A stretch of 64,000 nucleotides of DNA from Clostridium saccharobutylicum DSM 13864 (GCF_000473995.1 NC_022571.1:725501-789500); one strand, 5' to 3'; shown: positions 8,970 to 18,223, counted from the stretch's first letter. The notes: generated by a model not told the origin, from the letters alone. A program made the numbers and translations.

Positions 8970-10206
8970 CGCTGTTATAAATAGTTTAGATACTATAAAT
9001 ATAATTTATTTATGGGTAATCCTAAATAAAAAAAATAATAGTTTTTATAGATTATTATTTAGTATAATTATTTGTTCAAGCTTACTTACTTTTGATGAAT
9101 ATTTTAAATTAAATTTTATTTTTGCATATATAATATTAATAACAGTAGTTAAAGTTATATATGAAAAAAAATTAAAAGATGTAACATTAGAGCTTTTTTT
9201 AATATTATTTATAGAGATGAGTTTTCAATTAATAATTTCTTTGATTATTAATATAGTTGTTCATGATGATTATATTAATGCTATTAGTGGAGAGTTATTA
9301 ACATTAGTTACTATAGTTATTTTTTCAAAAGTAAATTGGAATAAGAAAATTAGCTTTGAAAGAATAAATAATGATGTTAGTATGTATTTTATTTCAACAT
9401 TTAGTATGGATGTTATAATTTTTAAGATTATTTTAATTTATAATAATACAATGATTTCAAATAATTTATTTATTACAGCTATAATAGTTGCTATATCTGT
9501 TGTTTCTCAAATACTGATATATATATCTATTATTAGAGGGATGAAAGAAAATCAAAAATTGAAAATATCAAAGGAATATAATGAAGTAATTAATGAAATA
9601 GTTCAGGAAATAAAGCAGAGACAACATGATTTTGTTAATTATAAGAATACAATCCGCGGAATAGTAGAAGTTGTAGATGAAAATAAGATTGGCAATGCGA
9701 TTAGAAATTACATTAAAGATGAAGATATATATGATAATAAAATAAATGAACTTATATATATTGATAATATAATTATGAAATCTATAATATACAGAAATAT
9801 GTGCAAAGCTAAAAAGTATAACATTAATTTTCAATATAGAATTGATAATGATGTTTTAGATAGCATTTTTGGTTATAATGAAATATCAAATTTATTAAAT
9901 AATTTATTAAATAATGCTTTTGAAGAAGTAATGAAGGATGACTGCATTAAAAAGAATATTGAAATTAAAATTTTAAAGAAAAACAAGATACCTCATTTAA
10001 TAGTTAAAAATCAGATTGCAGAGTCTAATAATATTAACGTAAATGAGATACTTACACGAGGTTATTCTACTAAAAATATAGGCACAAGGGGGTATGGCTT
10101 ATATAATGTAGAAGAAATAATTACTTCACATAAGGGGTGTCTTGAAGTTAAATTAGAATCAAAAGAAATTGTTTTTGATATATATTTTAATAATTCTTTA
10201 GCATAA
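8959..10206 (+). CDS. GHKL sensor histidine kinase (AgrC/HPK10-like)
   Basis: The N-terminal half (about 1-195) is very hydrophobic and consistent with six membrane segments, the sensor type of AgrC kinases. The dimerisation helix has the phospho-acceptor H223 in RQRQHDFVNYKNTI. The ATP-binding domain shows the N box (NNLLNNAFEEV) and G box (GTRGYGLYNV). The HPK10 class usually detects cyclic peptides, but no agrB-like processing enzyme or agrD-like precursor is present nearby, so the pair is an orphan in this window. It overlaps the response regulator and is followed by a perfect palindromic terminator. Confidence 0.9.
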   Translation: MLNDAVINSLDTINIIYLWVILNKKNNSFYRLLFSIIICSSLLTFDEYFKLNFIFAYIILITVVKVIYEKKLKDVTLELFLILFIEMSFQLIISLIINIVVHDDYINAISGELLTLVTIVIFSKVNWNKKISFERINNDVSMYFISTFSMDVIIFKIILIYNNTMISNNLFITAIIVAISVVSQILIYISIIRGMKENQKLKISKEYNEVINEIVQEIKQRQHDFVNYKNTIRGIVEVVDENKIGNAIRNYIKDEDIYDNKINELIYIDNIIMKSIIYRNMCKAKKYNINFQYRIDNDVLDSIFGYNEISNLLNNLLNNAFEEVMKDDCIKKNIEIKILKKNKIPHLIVKNQIAESNNINVNEILTRGYSTKNIGTRGYGLYNVEEIITSHKGCLEVKLESKEIVFDIYFNNSLA

Positions 10207-10236
10207 TCTCACTCGAATCAAAAGTATAAGAGAATG

Positions 10237-10282
10237 CATTAATACAGTACATATGCTAATTAGCATATGTACTGTATTAATG
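10237..10282. terminator. Perfect 46-bp palindrome, probable bidirectional terminator
   Basis: Two 23-bp arms without a spacer, CATTAATACAGTACATATGC at the left end and its exact complement at the right, followed by TTTATTTTTTTATTT. It closes the kinase operon. Self-complementarity this perfect is unusual for an ordinary terminator. Confidence 0.75.
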
Positions 10283-10630
10283 TTTATTTTTTTATTTGGA
10301 AGTAATTGCTTATGGTACGTTAATAACAGGTTATTTTAGTTGTTAGCTTTTTTCAAATCCACGTTTTTAATACAATAGATTTAATTATCAAAAGTCAATA
10401 TTATTTTCAAATAATGTGCATTTATATGCATAAACGGTATATTTCAGAGAAAATGAATATTATAATTAAGTATTTTCTTTTTATGCATTGTTTTGTAGGT
10501 TTGTAGAAAAATGTATTTATTTAATTATAATATTGTGGGAATATATATTTGTTAAATAGCTGAATGATCGGAAAAGGTTACAAAAATTCGATTTTGAAAT
10601 AAAAATACTGAAACTGAAGGGGTGGAAAAA
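10283..10630. other. Intergenic leader of the VanZ-like gene
   Basis: About 350 AT-rich bases with no open frame or recognised structured RNA. It presumably carries the promoter of the gene at 10631. No LytTR binding direct repeat was identified with confidence. Confidence 0.35.
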
Positions 10631-11251
10631 ATGGGCGCGATAAAAAGTTTAATAATGTTAATTTTTTTTATAATTGTACTAAATGTTGCCTTAAATAAAA
10701 ATGGAAAGTACCTTAAAAAAGATATACGATGGCAACATTACTTATTTGGATGTTTTTTTATATTGTATCTTATGATTGCGTTAGAAGAAGTAGGATTCCC
10801 TACTTTGTTTGAATGGAGAATACTATTAAAATCAAATCAACCAATATTTAATCCTCATATAAATGTGATTCCTTTTAATAATGGACTTGAAATTACAGAT
10901 GTACTTAATATATTGTTATTTATGCCTTTTGGATTTTTATTACCAACTCTATGGGAAAAATACAGAAACTTAAAGCCAACCCTGTATTATGGATTGTTTT
11001 TCTCCTTTACTATTGAAGTTAGCCAATTATTTGTAAGAAATCGCGAAACTGATATCAATGATTTAATAATGAATGTTGTAGGAACTATCTGTGGATGGAT
11101 AATTTTCAACATTATGAGAAAGGTCTTCTATAAACTTGCGGATAAAACAGTAGTTCACATTGATTCTAACGATACTCTTTTTATTAAATTAGAACCTTAT
11201 CTATACATCGTGATTGCAATTATATGTACTTTTTTTATTATGGTAGAGTAA
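10631..11251 (+). CDS. VanZ-like family membrane protein
   Basis: A small integral membrane protein with four to five hydrophobic segments: residues 5-20, 34-52, 94-112, 124-158 and a C-terminal segment at about 188-204. It has the VanZ-type signatures NVIPFNNG, LLFMPFGFLLP, and FTIEVSQLFVRNRETDINDLIMNVVGT shown in parts. VanZ-like proteins confer low-level teicoplanin resistance in some hosts, but in most clostridia the role is unknown. The ATG at 10631 has GAAGGGGTGG upstream and is preferred to the in-frame GTG at 10622, which falls inside that ribosome binding site. It may be a target of the preceding LytTR system (inference). Confidence 0.8.
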   Translation: MGAIKSLIMLIFFIIVLNVALNKNGKYLKKDIRWQHYLFGCFFILYLMIALEEVGFPTLFEWRILLKSNQPIFNPHINVIPFNNGLEITDVLNILLFMPFGFLLPTLWEKYRNLKPTLYYGLFFSFTIEVSQLFVRNRETDINDLIMNVVGTICGWIIFNIMRKVFYKLADKTVVHIDSNDTLFIKLEPYLYIVIAIICTFFIMVE

Positions 11252-11515
11252 AAATTTTTATCACTGTATTGAAATGATAGTTGATGAAATTTATTGGACA
11301 TGAATTTAAATCATATAGAAATAGCATGCATTTGCAATTGTTTATGCTTATGATTGCATTAAGTTTTTTTAATTATAGCAGTTCTAATTTTACTAGTTAT
11401 TTCTTTGAAATTTTATATTAATAGAGATTTATAAATTTTAAGTTAAGATAATATCTGTAAAAAGATATTGTATTAAAATTATACAAAATTTTAATTCAAT
11501 ATAGGAGGCAATAAA

Positions 11516-11650
11516 ATGTTAAATTCAATGATGTTAGTATCAAATATTACAGAGTATATAATAGAAAAGAAAATTGAATTTTTGTGGTTAATTATTGCAA
11601 TTATATGTTTGGAAACCGCATATGAAAACATAAAAAATTGGAGGAAGTAA
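11516..11650 (+). CDS. 44-aa membrane peptide, function unknown
   Basis: A small open frame with an excellent ribosome binding site (TAGGAGGCAATAAA-ATG). It starts MLNSMMLVSNITEYIIEKKI, then has one hydrophobic segment (FLWLIIAIICL) and a charged tail ending NIKNWRK. Its last codons (TGGAGGAAG) form the ribosome binding site of the next small gene, which starts 1 base after the stop, so the two are translationally coupled. No family recognised. It does not show the pattern of an AgrD precursor. Confidence 0.65.
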   Translation: MLNSMMLVSNITEYIIEKKIEFLWLIIAIICLETAYENIKNWRK

Positions 11651-11651
11651 A

Positions 11652-11873
11652 ATGTTAAAGTTAGTTGCAACAAATATCATCATTTCTAAAGCAATTTTTG
11701 CTCCAATTTTATTTATAAAAACAATAGGTAATGAAAATACTTATAGGCTTGTTAATTACTTTAGCAAGGGATTTGAAGAAATAGTTAGTATTATAGTAAT
11801 TTGTATATTGATTGCAATATTATACATATATTCAAAAATATCGGTTAAATTTTACAAAAAAAATAATTTATGA
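11652..11873 (+). CDS. 73-aa membrane peptide, function unknown
   Basis: Coupled to the preceding 44-aa peptide (TAA-A-ATG). It has an N-terminal hydrophobic stretch (residues 5-22, ATNIIISKAIFAPILF), a short polar middle (KTIGNENTYRLVNYFSKGFEE) and a second hydrophobic helix (44-62), ending in a basic tail (KFYKKNNL). Two membrane crossings are likely. No family recognised. The MutS-like membrane ATPase begins 62 bases downstream, so a shared operon is plausible. Confidence 0.65.
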   Translation: MLKLVATNIIISKAIFAPILFIKTIGNENTYRLVNYFSKGFEEIVSIIVICILIAILYIYSKISVKFYKKNNL

Positions 11874-11935
11874 TAAATTTTACATAGGTTAAATTAAAAT
11901 AATTTATAATGTTAAAAGTAGAAAAGAGTGAATTT

Positions 11936-13501
11936 ATGAGTATTTCAGTTAGCAGAAGTTTTTTGAAAAAAGATCTTTATTCAAATAAGTATAAGAGACG
12001 GGATTTAAACAAAATAAAAACATTATTTGATTTAAGTGAGAAAAATAATTTTACTATTGATGATCAAACATGGAATGATCTGATAATGGATGAGGTGTTT
12101 AATGAATTAGATAGAACTTATTCAGCTGAAGGAGAAGCAGCTTTATATAAAATGCTTAGAAATCCTATTATGGATGAAGAAGAGTTGGACAAAAGAGGAA
12201 ACTTAATAGAGTTATTTAAAAAAGATATAGATTTAACAGTAAATTTAAGAAAAATATTTTTTGATATGTGCTATGACAAAAAAAATAGATTAATTGAAAT
12301 GATAAATGGGTTACTTTCGGTGAGTAAGTTAAAATATTATCTATATACTATTTTGGGATTGACGCCTATAGTATGGATTTTGGCAGCTATTATATTAAGA
12401 GAACCTAAAGTAATGATAATATTAATGCTAGATATATATACAAAAATATATGTACATAATAAGGAACGAGATACTATAAATACTGTAGGCCTTGTTTATT
12501 TAAGGGAGTTAATAGATGCGGCTAAAATATTATCTAGTATTAAAAATAATGAAATTAAGTCATACACTGCTAAAATGAAGGATTTATTAAATGAATTAAG
12601 TGCTATAGATAAATCAACCTATTTGCTTACATTGACTAATTCTTTTTTTGGAATTATAGACATGCTTTCTGTTCCTTTTTTTCTGCAAGAGAGTATATAT
12701 TATAAAATAAGTGGAAAATTAATAGAAAAGAAAGATACAATATTAGAATTATATTATTTAGTAGGAGAGATTGATGCCTTAATTTCAGTTGCAATTTATC
12801 AAAATAATAATGATGGAAAATACAGTAAGCCTAAATTTATTAAGGCAACGTCATTAAAAATAAAAGATGGTATACATCCTTTACTTAAAAAGCCAGTTGC
12901 AAATTCAATTGAAATTTCTAAAAAAGGAATTATGTTAACTGGAACTAATATGTCTGGTAAGTCAACATTTTTAAGAATGGTAAGCACAAATATACTCTTA
13001 GCCCAGACTTTTAATTTTGTTTTAGGAAAAGAATATGAAGGCTGTTTCTTAAATATTGTATCATCACTAAGTCCAAAAGATGACATTATAAACGGAAAGA
13101 GCTACTACTTAGCAGAAGCAGAATCTATTTTAAGAATAATAAAAGCGTCACAAAAAGAAATCCCAGTTTTTTGTCCAATAGATGAGATATTTAGAGGGAC
13201 AAACCCTCTTGAAAGAATATCGTCTTCAGCAGAAATTCTTAATTATATTAATAAGGGAAAAGCTATTTGTATTGTTGCTACTCATGATAGAGAACTTTCA
13301 GATATGCTTAAAGAAAATTATGATTTCTATCATTTTAGTGAAGAAGTAGATAATGAAAGTGGATTAAAGTTTGATTATAAGCTAAAAAAGGGCATATCGA
13401 AAACACGAAATGCAATTAAACTTTTAGAATATGTAGGTTATCCAAAAGAAATAATACAAAATTCTTATAAGAGAATGGAAAAAATCGAAGGATTTATTTA
13501 A
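11936..13501 (+). CDS. Membrane-anchored MutS-like ATPase (MutS domain V family)
   Basis: The C-terminal third is a MutS-type ABC ATPase: Walker A GTNMSGKSTF at about residues 334-343, signature region SYYLAEAESI, Walker B PIDEIFRGTN, and H-loop ATHDRELS. The N-terminal part has the clamp/lever-like helices of MutS relatives, interrupted by two hydrophobic segments (YTILGLTPIVWILAAIIL and VMIILMLDIYTKIYV), suggesting a membrane location. The mismatch-recognition domain I (FxE) is absent, so this is not the repair MutS. An upstream in-frame ATG at 11909 lacks a ribosome binding site. The ATG at 11936 has AAGAGTG 6 bases before it. Function of this subfamily is unknown. Confidence 0.8.
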   Translation: MSISVSRSFLKKDLYSNKYKRRDLNKIKTLFDLSEKNNFTIDDQTWNDLIMDEVFNELDRTYSAEGEAALYKMLRNPIMDEEELDKRGNLIELFKKDIDLTVNLRKIFFDMCYDKKNRLIEMINGLLSVSKLKYYLYTILGLTPIVWILAAIILREPKVMIILMLDIYTKIYVHNKERDTINTVGLVYLRELIDAAKILSSIKNNEIKSYTAKMKDLLNELSAIDKSTYLLTLTNSFFGIIDMLSVPFFLQESIYYKISGKLIEKKDTILELYYLVGEIDALISVAIYQNNNDGKYSKPKFIKATSLKIKDGIHPLLKKPVANSIEISKKGIMLTGTNMSGKSTFLRMVSTNILLAQTFNFVLGKEYEGCFLNIVSSLSPKDDIINGKSYYLAEAESILRIIKASQKEIPVFCPIDEIFRGTNPLERISSSAEILNYINKGKAICIVATHDRELSDMLKENYDFYHFSEEVDNESGLKFDYKLKKGISKTRNAIKLLEYVGYPKEIIQNSYKRMEKIEGFI

Positions 13502-13511
13502 AAAATTTGAT

Positions 13512-13606
13512 ATATATAAGTTACGTTAAGGATTTTAGAATATTTACTTGGTACTTTAGTTAATTTAAATTACTGAAATGTAAATTCATTATCACAACTT
13601 ATATAA
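13512..13606. repeat. Family C palindromic element, copy 2
   Basis: Ends ATATAAGTTACGTTAAGGAT and ATTCATTATCACAACTTATAT match the copy at 6297. The inner stem differs in sequence (ATTTAC/GTAAAT instead of TCTATATT/AATATAGA) but lies at the same place, so structure is kept while sequence changes. Confidence 0.7.
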
Positions 13607-13744
13607 ACTCAAAATAAGAATAAACAGTGCATGAAATTATTATTTAATGCACTATTTAATTTTTTGGTAATAGTTGTTGTGAAGTAAGTAAATTATCATT
13701 TTTATTTATAATTATAAGGGTTCTAATTGAGAATTTAATATATA

Positions 13745-13858
13745 ACAAACAGAGAAATTGGATACATATTTGTGTAATAGGTCTTTCAGCGAAATTTTCA
13801 TAGTCATATGGAACAAATATGTATCTAATTTCGGTTAGCCACCACATAAGTTTAAGTT
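13745..13858. repeat. Family B-like short palindrome
   Basis: The stem GAAATTGGATACATATTTGT pairs with ACAAATATGTATCTAATTTC. The right flank TTTCGGTTAGCCACCACATAAG matches the family B right end. The middle is reduced to about 50 bases. It also separates the convergent ends of the MutS-like and LysR genes. Confidence 0.55.
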
Positions 13859-13861
13859 ACA

Positions 13862-14758
13862 TCATAAATCTAAATTCAGTGAAGAGTTATCAATAACAAA
13901 TTTTTTAAATTTGTTTACTGATGGAGGTAAATACGCATTTTTTACAGAAGCAAGATAAATAAAGCGCTCATATAATGGATTGGTTATAGGCAAAATTTTA
14001 ACGTTGAATGAATCTAATGCCGGAATATTTGGAACAATAGCAATACCAAAGTTTATAGCAACTAATCCAGCTACAGATGTATCTTCTTCTACTTCACATG
14101 CAATTTTAGGTGTTATATTAATTTGAGAAAATAAATTATCAATTACAGGACGAATACCACTTTCATTGTTGAAATATACAAAAGGATATTCTGCTGTATC
14201 TTTTAAATCTATTGAATTTTTTGAAGCAAGGGGATGTTCAGGTGAAACAATTAAAACTAATTCTTGCTTCATTATAGGAATAAAATCAATTGTAGGTTCG
14301 TTTTCTAAAAATGAACAGAAAGCCAAGTCAAACTTTTCATTCTTCAATCCATCTATTATATTTTTTGTATTTCCCTGACCAAATGAAAAAGAAATATTTT
14401 TATATTTATCATTGCTTAGAAAATTATTTATGAGAGAAGGGATAAAATGAGATCCTAGTGTATAAATAAATGCTAAATCAATTGTACCAGCAGAATCACT
14501 AGTTAAAGATCTTAATTTTTTCTCACCTAATTCTAATTCGCTTAGTGCAGAATCTACATATTTATAGAAAAATTTTCCGTATTTAGTTAAGCGTACATTT
14601 CTTCCGTGTTTTTCAAACAAATAAGTCCCTAGTTCTTTTTCTAAACTTGAAATTGCATGACTTAAACTTGGTTGAGTTATAGAAAGTTCAGCTGAAGCTT
14701 GAGTATAATGTTCGACTTTTGCTAAAACTCTGAAATAATGAAGATGATTTAAATTCAT
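13862..14758 (-). CDS. LysR-type transcriptional regulator
   Basis: A 298-aa LysR regulator with an N-terminal winged HTH (NHLHYFRVLAKVEHYTQASA, then ITQPSLSHAISSLEKELG) and a C-terminal periplasmic-binding-like effector domain from about residue 90. It is divergent from the first enoate reductase gene, with a 237-base shared control region. That region holds a perfect palindrome with T-N11-A spacing (14840-14856). A matching site lies at the same distance upstream of the second reductase gene at 20055, so this single regulator probably controls both cassettes. The effector is unknown and may be a shikimate/quinate-like acid or the enoate (inference). Confidence 0.93.
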   Translation of the reverse strand: MNLNHLHYFRVLAKVEHYTQASAELSITQPSLSHAISSLEKELGTYLFEKHGRNVRLTKYGKFFYKYVDSALSELELGEKKLRSLTSDSAGTIDLAFIYTLGSHFIPSLINNFLSNDKYKNISFSFGQGNTKNIIDGLKNEKFDLAFCSFLENEPTIDFIPIMKQELVLIVSPEHPLASKNSIDLKDTAEYPFVYFNNESGIRPVIDNLFSQINITPKIACEVEEDTSVAGLVAINFGIAIVPNIPALDSFNVKILPITNPLYERFIYLASVKNAYLPPSVNKFKKFVIDNSSLNLDL

Positions 14759-14839
14759 TAATTATCTGTCCTTTCGTATATAGCATTAATAATATATTAA
14801 CAATTACTTCGATTATTATTGTATTAGTATATCAAAACT

Positions 14840-14856
14840 TATAGATTTAATCTATA
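14840..14856. promoter_or_regulatory. Probable LysR operator, cassette 1
   Basis: Palindrome TATAGATT-T-AATCTATA containing TAGATTTAATCTA, a T-N11-A box. It is 140 bases upstream of the reductase start. The equivalent site for cassette 2 is at 19896-19912. Confidence 0.7.
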
Positions 14857-14995
14857 AATAAAGTGCTAAATATGCATTAGATTTATTGAAAGTATCGTAT
14901 TACAATAAAAATAGTTAGAAAGTGCTTTTTTATTTATCAAATAAAGTTAAAAATTTATCAATAAATATAAGAAAAAGTTTTGCGGGGGAAGAAGA

Positions 14996-16996
14996 ATGAA
15001 GAAATATAATAATATTTTTAAACCATTAACAGTAAAGACTATGACTATAAAAAATAGAATAGTAATGCCACCAATGGGAAGTAATTTCGGTGGAGCTAAT
15101 GGAGAGTTAACAGAAGAACATATTAAATACTATGAACAAAGAGCAAAGGGCGGAACAGGATTAATTATTTTAGAAAATGTTTGTGTTGATTTTCCATTGG
15201 GATCTAACGGAACAACACAACTTAGAATGAACCATGATTGCTTTATTCCAGGATTTTATAAGTTAACGGATAGATTACATAAGTACGGAACGTGCGTAGC
15301 AGTACAAATTAATCATTCAGGAGCATCAGCAGTTCCATCTAGAATAGGAATGCAACCAGTATCTTCATCAAATGTACCATCCAAAACAGGTGGAGCAATT
15401 CCAAGAGAATTGACTAAAGAAGAAATACTTGAAATAGTTGAAAAGTATGCTCAAGCTGCTAAGAGAGTACAAATGGCAGGATTTGATGCAGTTGAAATAC
15501 ACGCAGGTCACTCATATTTAATAAGTCAATTCTTATCACCACTATACAATAAGAGAACTGACGAATTTGGTGGCAGCGCTGAAAATAGAGCTAGATTTGG
15601 AAGAATGGTAATTGATAAAGTAAGAGAAGTAGTAGGACCAATGTTCCCAATTATAGTAAGAATAAGTGCGGATGAATTCTTAGAAGGTGGAAATACTTTA
15701 GAAGACACATTAGAATATTTAAAATACTTAAATGCAGAAGTTGATGTATTTAACGTATCATCAGCATTAAATGACACAATTCAATTCCAAATAGACGCAA
15801 ACTATTTAGAAGATGGATGGCGTGCATATATGTCTAAGGCTGTTAGAGAAAAATTCGATAAGCCAACAATAACAACAGGAAATATAAGAAATCCACAAGT
15901 AGCAGAAGATATCCTTGCAGAAGGAAAAGCTGACTTAATCGGAATGGGTAGAGGACTTATAGCTGAACCAAATTGGGCAAATAAAGTTAAGTGTGGAAAA
16001 GAAGATACTTTAAGAAAATGTATCTCATGTAATATTGGATGTGCAGGACACAGAATAGGATTAAATAGACCATTAAGATGTACAATAAATCCAGATGTAA
16101 TAAATGAAGATACACTTGCAGGAAGAAAAGTTAACAAGACAACTAACGTAGTAGTTATCGGTGGAGGTACTGCAGGACTTGAAGCAGCATGTACAGCAGC
16201 AGAAGCGGGATGTACAACATTCTTATTTGAAAAGAGAGCATACTTAGGTGGATTAGCAAGAGAAATCGCTAAGTTACCAGCTAAAGATAGAATAAATGAT
16301 TTCCCAGATTATTTAATTAATAGAGCTAATAAATTAAAGAACTTAATCACTTTTACAGGAACAGAAGCTACAGTTGAATCAGTGGAAAACTTAAAGCCAG
16401 ATGTAATAATAAATGCAACAGGATCAGTACCATTACTTCCACCAATTACAGGTCTTTTAGACAGAATTGATAAAGAAGGATCAAAGGTACGTTCAATATT
16501 TGGATTAATAAAAGATATTGAAATGTTTAAAGAATTAGACGTAAAAGGTAAGAAGGTTGCAGTAGTAGGTGGAGGAGCAGTAGGATTAGACGTTGTTGAA
16601 TTCTTCACTGAAAAGGGAGCAGACGTTACAATCATAGAAAGATTACCAATGATAGGCCGTGACCTAGATGTAGTTACTAAAGTTCAAAGTATGACTATGT
16701 TAAAAGAAAAAGAAGTTAGAGCTATGACAAGCACATCTCTTCTTGAAGTAAGAGATGATAACTTCAAAGTAAATGTAGATAATGAAGATCAAGAAATAGA
16801 ATTTGATTTTGGATTTGTATGTCTTGGTATGAGAGGCGTAGCAACTCTATTACCAGAATTAGAAGAACATTTTGAAGATAAAGATGTTGAAATAATGAAT
16901 ATTGGAGATAGTGTTAGAGCTAGAAGAATAATCGAAGGAACAAATGAAGGAAGATACTTTACTATTGAAACATTAGAAAGATTAAACTTAATTTAA
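14996..16996 (+). CDS. 2-enoate reductase family flavoenzyme, copy 1
   Basis: An FMN/FAD/4Fe-4S enzyme of the clostridial enoate reductase/FldZ and 2,4-dienoyl-CoA reductase family, reducing activated C=C bonds with NADH. Residues 1-370 form the Old Yellow Enzyme barrel, with INHSG and IHAGHSYLISQFLSPLYN. The cluster ligands are in CISCNIGC (from about residue 341) plus a fourth Cys 12 residues on (C-x2-C-x3-C-x12-C). Two Rossmann motifs follow (GGGTAGLEAA; GGGAVGLDVVEFF). The length of 666 aa is typical. The ATG follows GCGGGGGAAG. It is 98-99% identical to the copy at 20055 (8 differences). The dehydrogenase and transporter downstream suggest the substrate is a cyclic hydroxy-acid with a ring double bond, such as shikimate, rather than cinnamate (inference). 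Confidence 0.9.
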   Translation: MKKYNNIFKPLTVKTMTIKNRIVMPPMGSNFGGANGELTEEHIKYYEQRAKGGTGLIILENVCVDFPLGSNGTTQLRMNHDCFIPGFYKLTDRLHKYGTCVAVQINHSGASAVPSRIGMQPVSSSNVPSKTGGAIPRELTKEEILEIVEKYAQAAKRVQMAGFDAVEIHAGHSYLISQFLSPLYNKRTDEFGGSAENRARFGRMVIDKVREVVGPMFPIIVRISADEFLEGGNTLEDTLEYLKYLNAEVDVFNVSSALNDTIQFQIDANYLEDGWRAYMSKAVREKFDKPTITTGNIRNPQVAEDILAEGKADLIGMGRGLIAEPNWANKVKCGKEDTLRKCISCNIGCAGHRIGLNRPLRCTINPDVINEDTLAGRKVNKTTNVVVIGGGTAGLEAACTAAEAGCTTFLFEKRAYLGGLAREIAKLPAKDRINDFPDYLINRANKLKNLITFTGTEATVESVENLKPDVIINATGSVPLLPPITGLLDRIDKEGSKVRSIFGLIKDIEMFKELDVKGKKVAVVGGGAVGLDVVEFFTEKGADVTIIERLPMIGRDLDVVTKVQSMTMLKEKEVRAMTSTSLLEVRDDNFKVNVDNEDQEIEFDFGFVCLGMRGVATLLPELEEHFEDKDVEIMNIGDSVRARRIIEGTNEGRYFTIETLERLNLI

Positions 16997-17020
16997 TTTC
17001 AATATATATAATAGAAAATT

Positions 17021-17072
17021 TTAATCTCAGATAGAAATTATTTTAAAAGAATAAATTCTATCTGAGAATTAA
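17021..17072. repeat. Hairpin after the first enoate reductase gene
   Basis: Arms TTAATCTCAGATAGAA and TTCTATCTGAGAATTAA (one bulge). It lacks a T tract on the plus strand, so it is a weak terminator or an RNA-stabilising hairpin. Confidence 0.55.
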
Positions 17073-17094
17073 AAAACATGTAATTCTTAAGTTT

Positions 17095-17181
17095 AAGGCA
17101 CATTTTACAAAACAGCAAATCTATATGTCAAGATTATTTTTTATAATGATATTTTGGAGTCGCTAGTTTCTTTCATGTGCA
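17095..17181. repeat. Family A element, degenerate copy
   Basis: Starts AAGGCACATTTTACAAAACAG and ends TTTCTTTCATGTGC, matching family A ends, but the inner arms are eroded and the core is shortened. Confidence 0.55.
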
Positions 17182-17294
17182 TAGAACTAAAAATAATTTA
17201 ATTGTTTACTTTTTATTTTTCAAAAAGTAAGCACCATAAACTATATCAAGATTAGTTATATATTTAACAATAATTATTAGAGGAGATATTTAAA

Positions 17295-18155
17295 ATGGGA
17301 GAACGTATCACAGGAAAAACTCAATTAACAGGATTATTAGGAACACCAGTATCACATAGCATTTCACCAATAATGCATAATGAATCTTTTGCTAAATTAG
17401 GTTTAGATTTTGCATATTTAGCATTTAATGTTGGAAATGAAGGTGTAAAAAGTGCAGTAGAAGGATTAAGAACATTAAACGCTCGTGGTTTTAATGTAAC
17501 TATGCCAAATAAGACAGTTATATGTCAGTATTTAGATAAGCTTTCACCAGCAGCTGAATTAGCAGGTGCAGTTAATACAGTTGTTAATGATAATGGAGTA
17601 TTAACTGGTCATATTACAGATGGAACTGGATATATGAGATCTTTAAAAGAAGCTGGTATAGATATAATTGGCAAAAAGATGACAATTGTAGGTGCTGGTG
17701 GAGCAGCAACAGCAATAGAAATACAAGCAGCACTAGATGGTGTTAAAGAAATATCTATATTTAACATAAAAGATGAGTTTTTTGAAAGAGCTAAGAAAAC
17801 AGTTCAAGATATAAATGAAAAAACAAATTGTAAGGCTACATTATTTGATTTAGAAGATAAGGAAACTTTAAGAAGAGAAATAGCAAATAGTGCTATTTTA
17901 ACAAATGCAACTGGTATAGGAATGAAGCCTTATGAAGGACAAACTTATGTGGAAAAAAGTATGTTACGCTCTGATTTAATAGTTTCAGATGTAATATACA
18001 ATCCAGAAAAAACTACATTATTAGAGATGGCATAAGAAATAGGTTGTACTACTATCAACGGTTTAGGAATGTTACTATGGCAAGGTGCTAGAGCATTTGA
18101 AATTTGGACAGGAAAAGAAATGCCAGTTGATTATATTAAGAAAATATTATTTTAA
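17295..18155 (+). pseudogene. Quinate/shikimate dehydrogenase (YdiB type), copy 1, interrupted by a nonsense codon
   Basis: An NAD(P)-dependent YdiB-like dehydrogenase: substrate loop PVSHSISP, catalytic lysine in MPNKTVI, aspartate in TDGTGY, and dinucleotide loop GAGGAATAI. Translation from 17295 stops at a TAA (18033-18035) after 246 residues. The same frame then continues for 39 codons to 18155 with clear homology to the intact copy ([20 protein letters not shown]). The copy at 22551 has GAA at the stop position, so one G-to-T change explains it. The lost part carries the conserved GMLLWQGA substrate-site segment. It may be a dead gene, a truncated protein or a sequencing error. AGAGGAG precedes the ATG. 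The MFS gene follows 68 bases after the old stop. Confidence 0.85.
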
Positions 18156-18223
18156 TAAATTCAGGCAGTTAAATAATTAGTCTGTAATTATAAAAAACAA
18201 AAGGAAAAGGGGTTTTTTACAAA

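Noticed and set aside
11327..11422. Possible 31-codon frame before the micro-peptide genes
   Set aside because: No ribosome binding site and no homology recognised.
11516..11650. AgrD-like autoinducer precursor
   Set aside because: No cysteine/serine placed for thiolactone formation before an acidic tail, and no AgrB gene nearby.
15526..16635. Antisense open frames inside the enoate reductase gene (also 20585-21694)
   Set aside because: Low-complexity complements of a well-supported gene, without ribosome binding sites.
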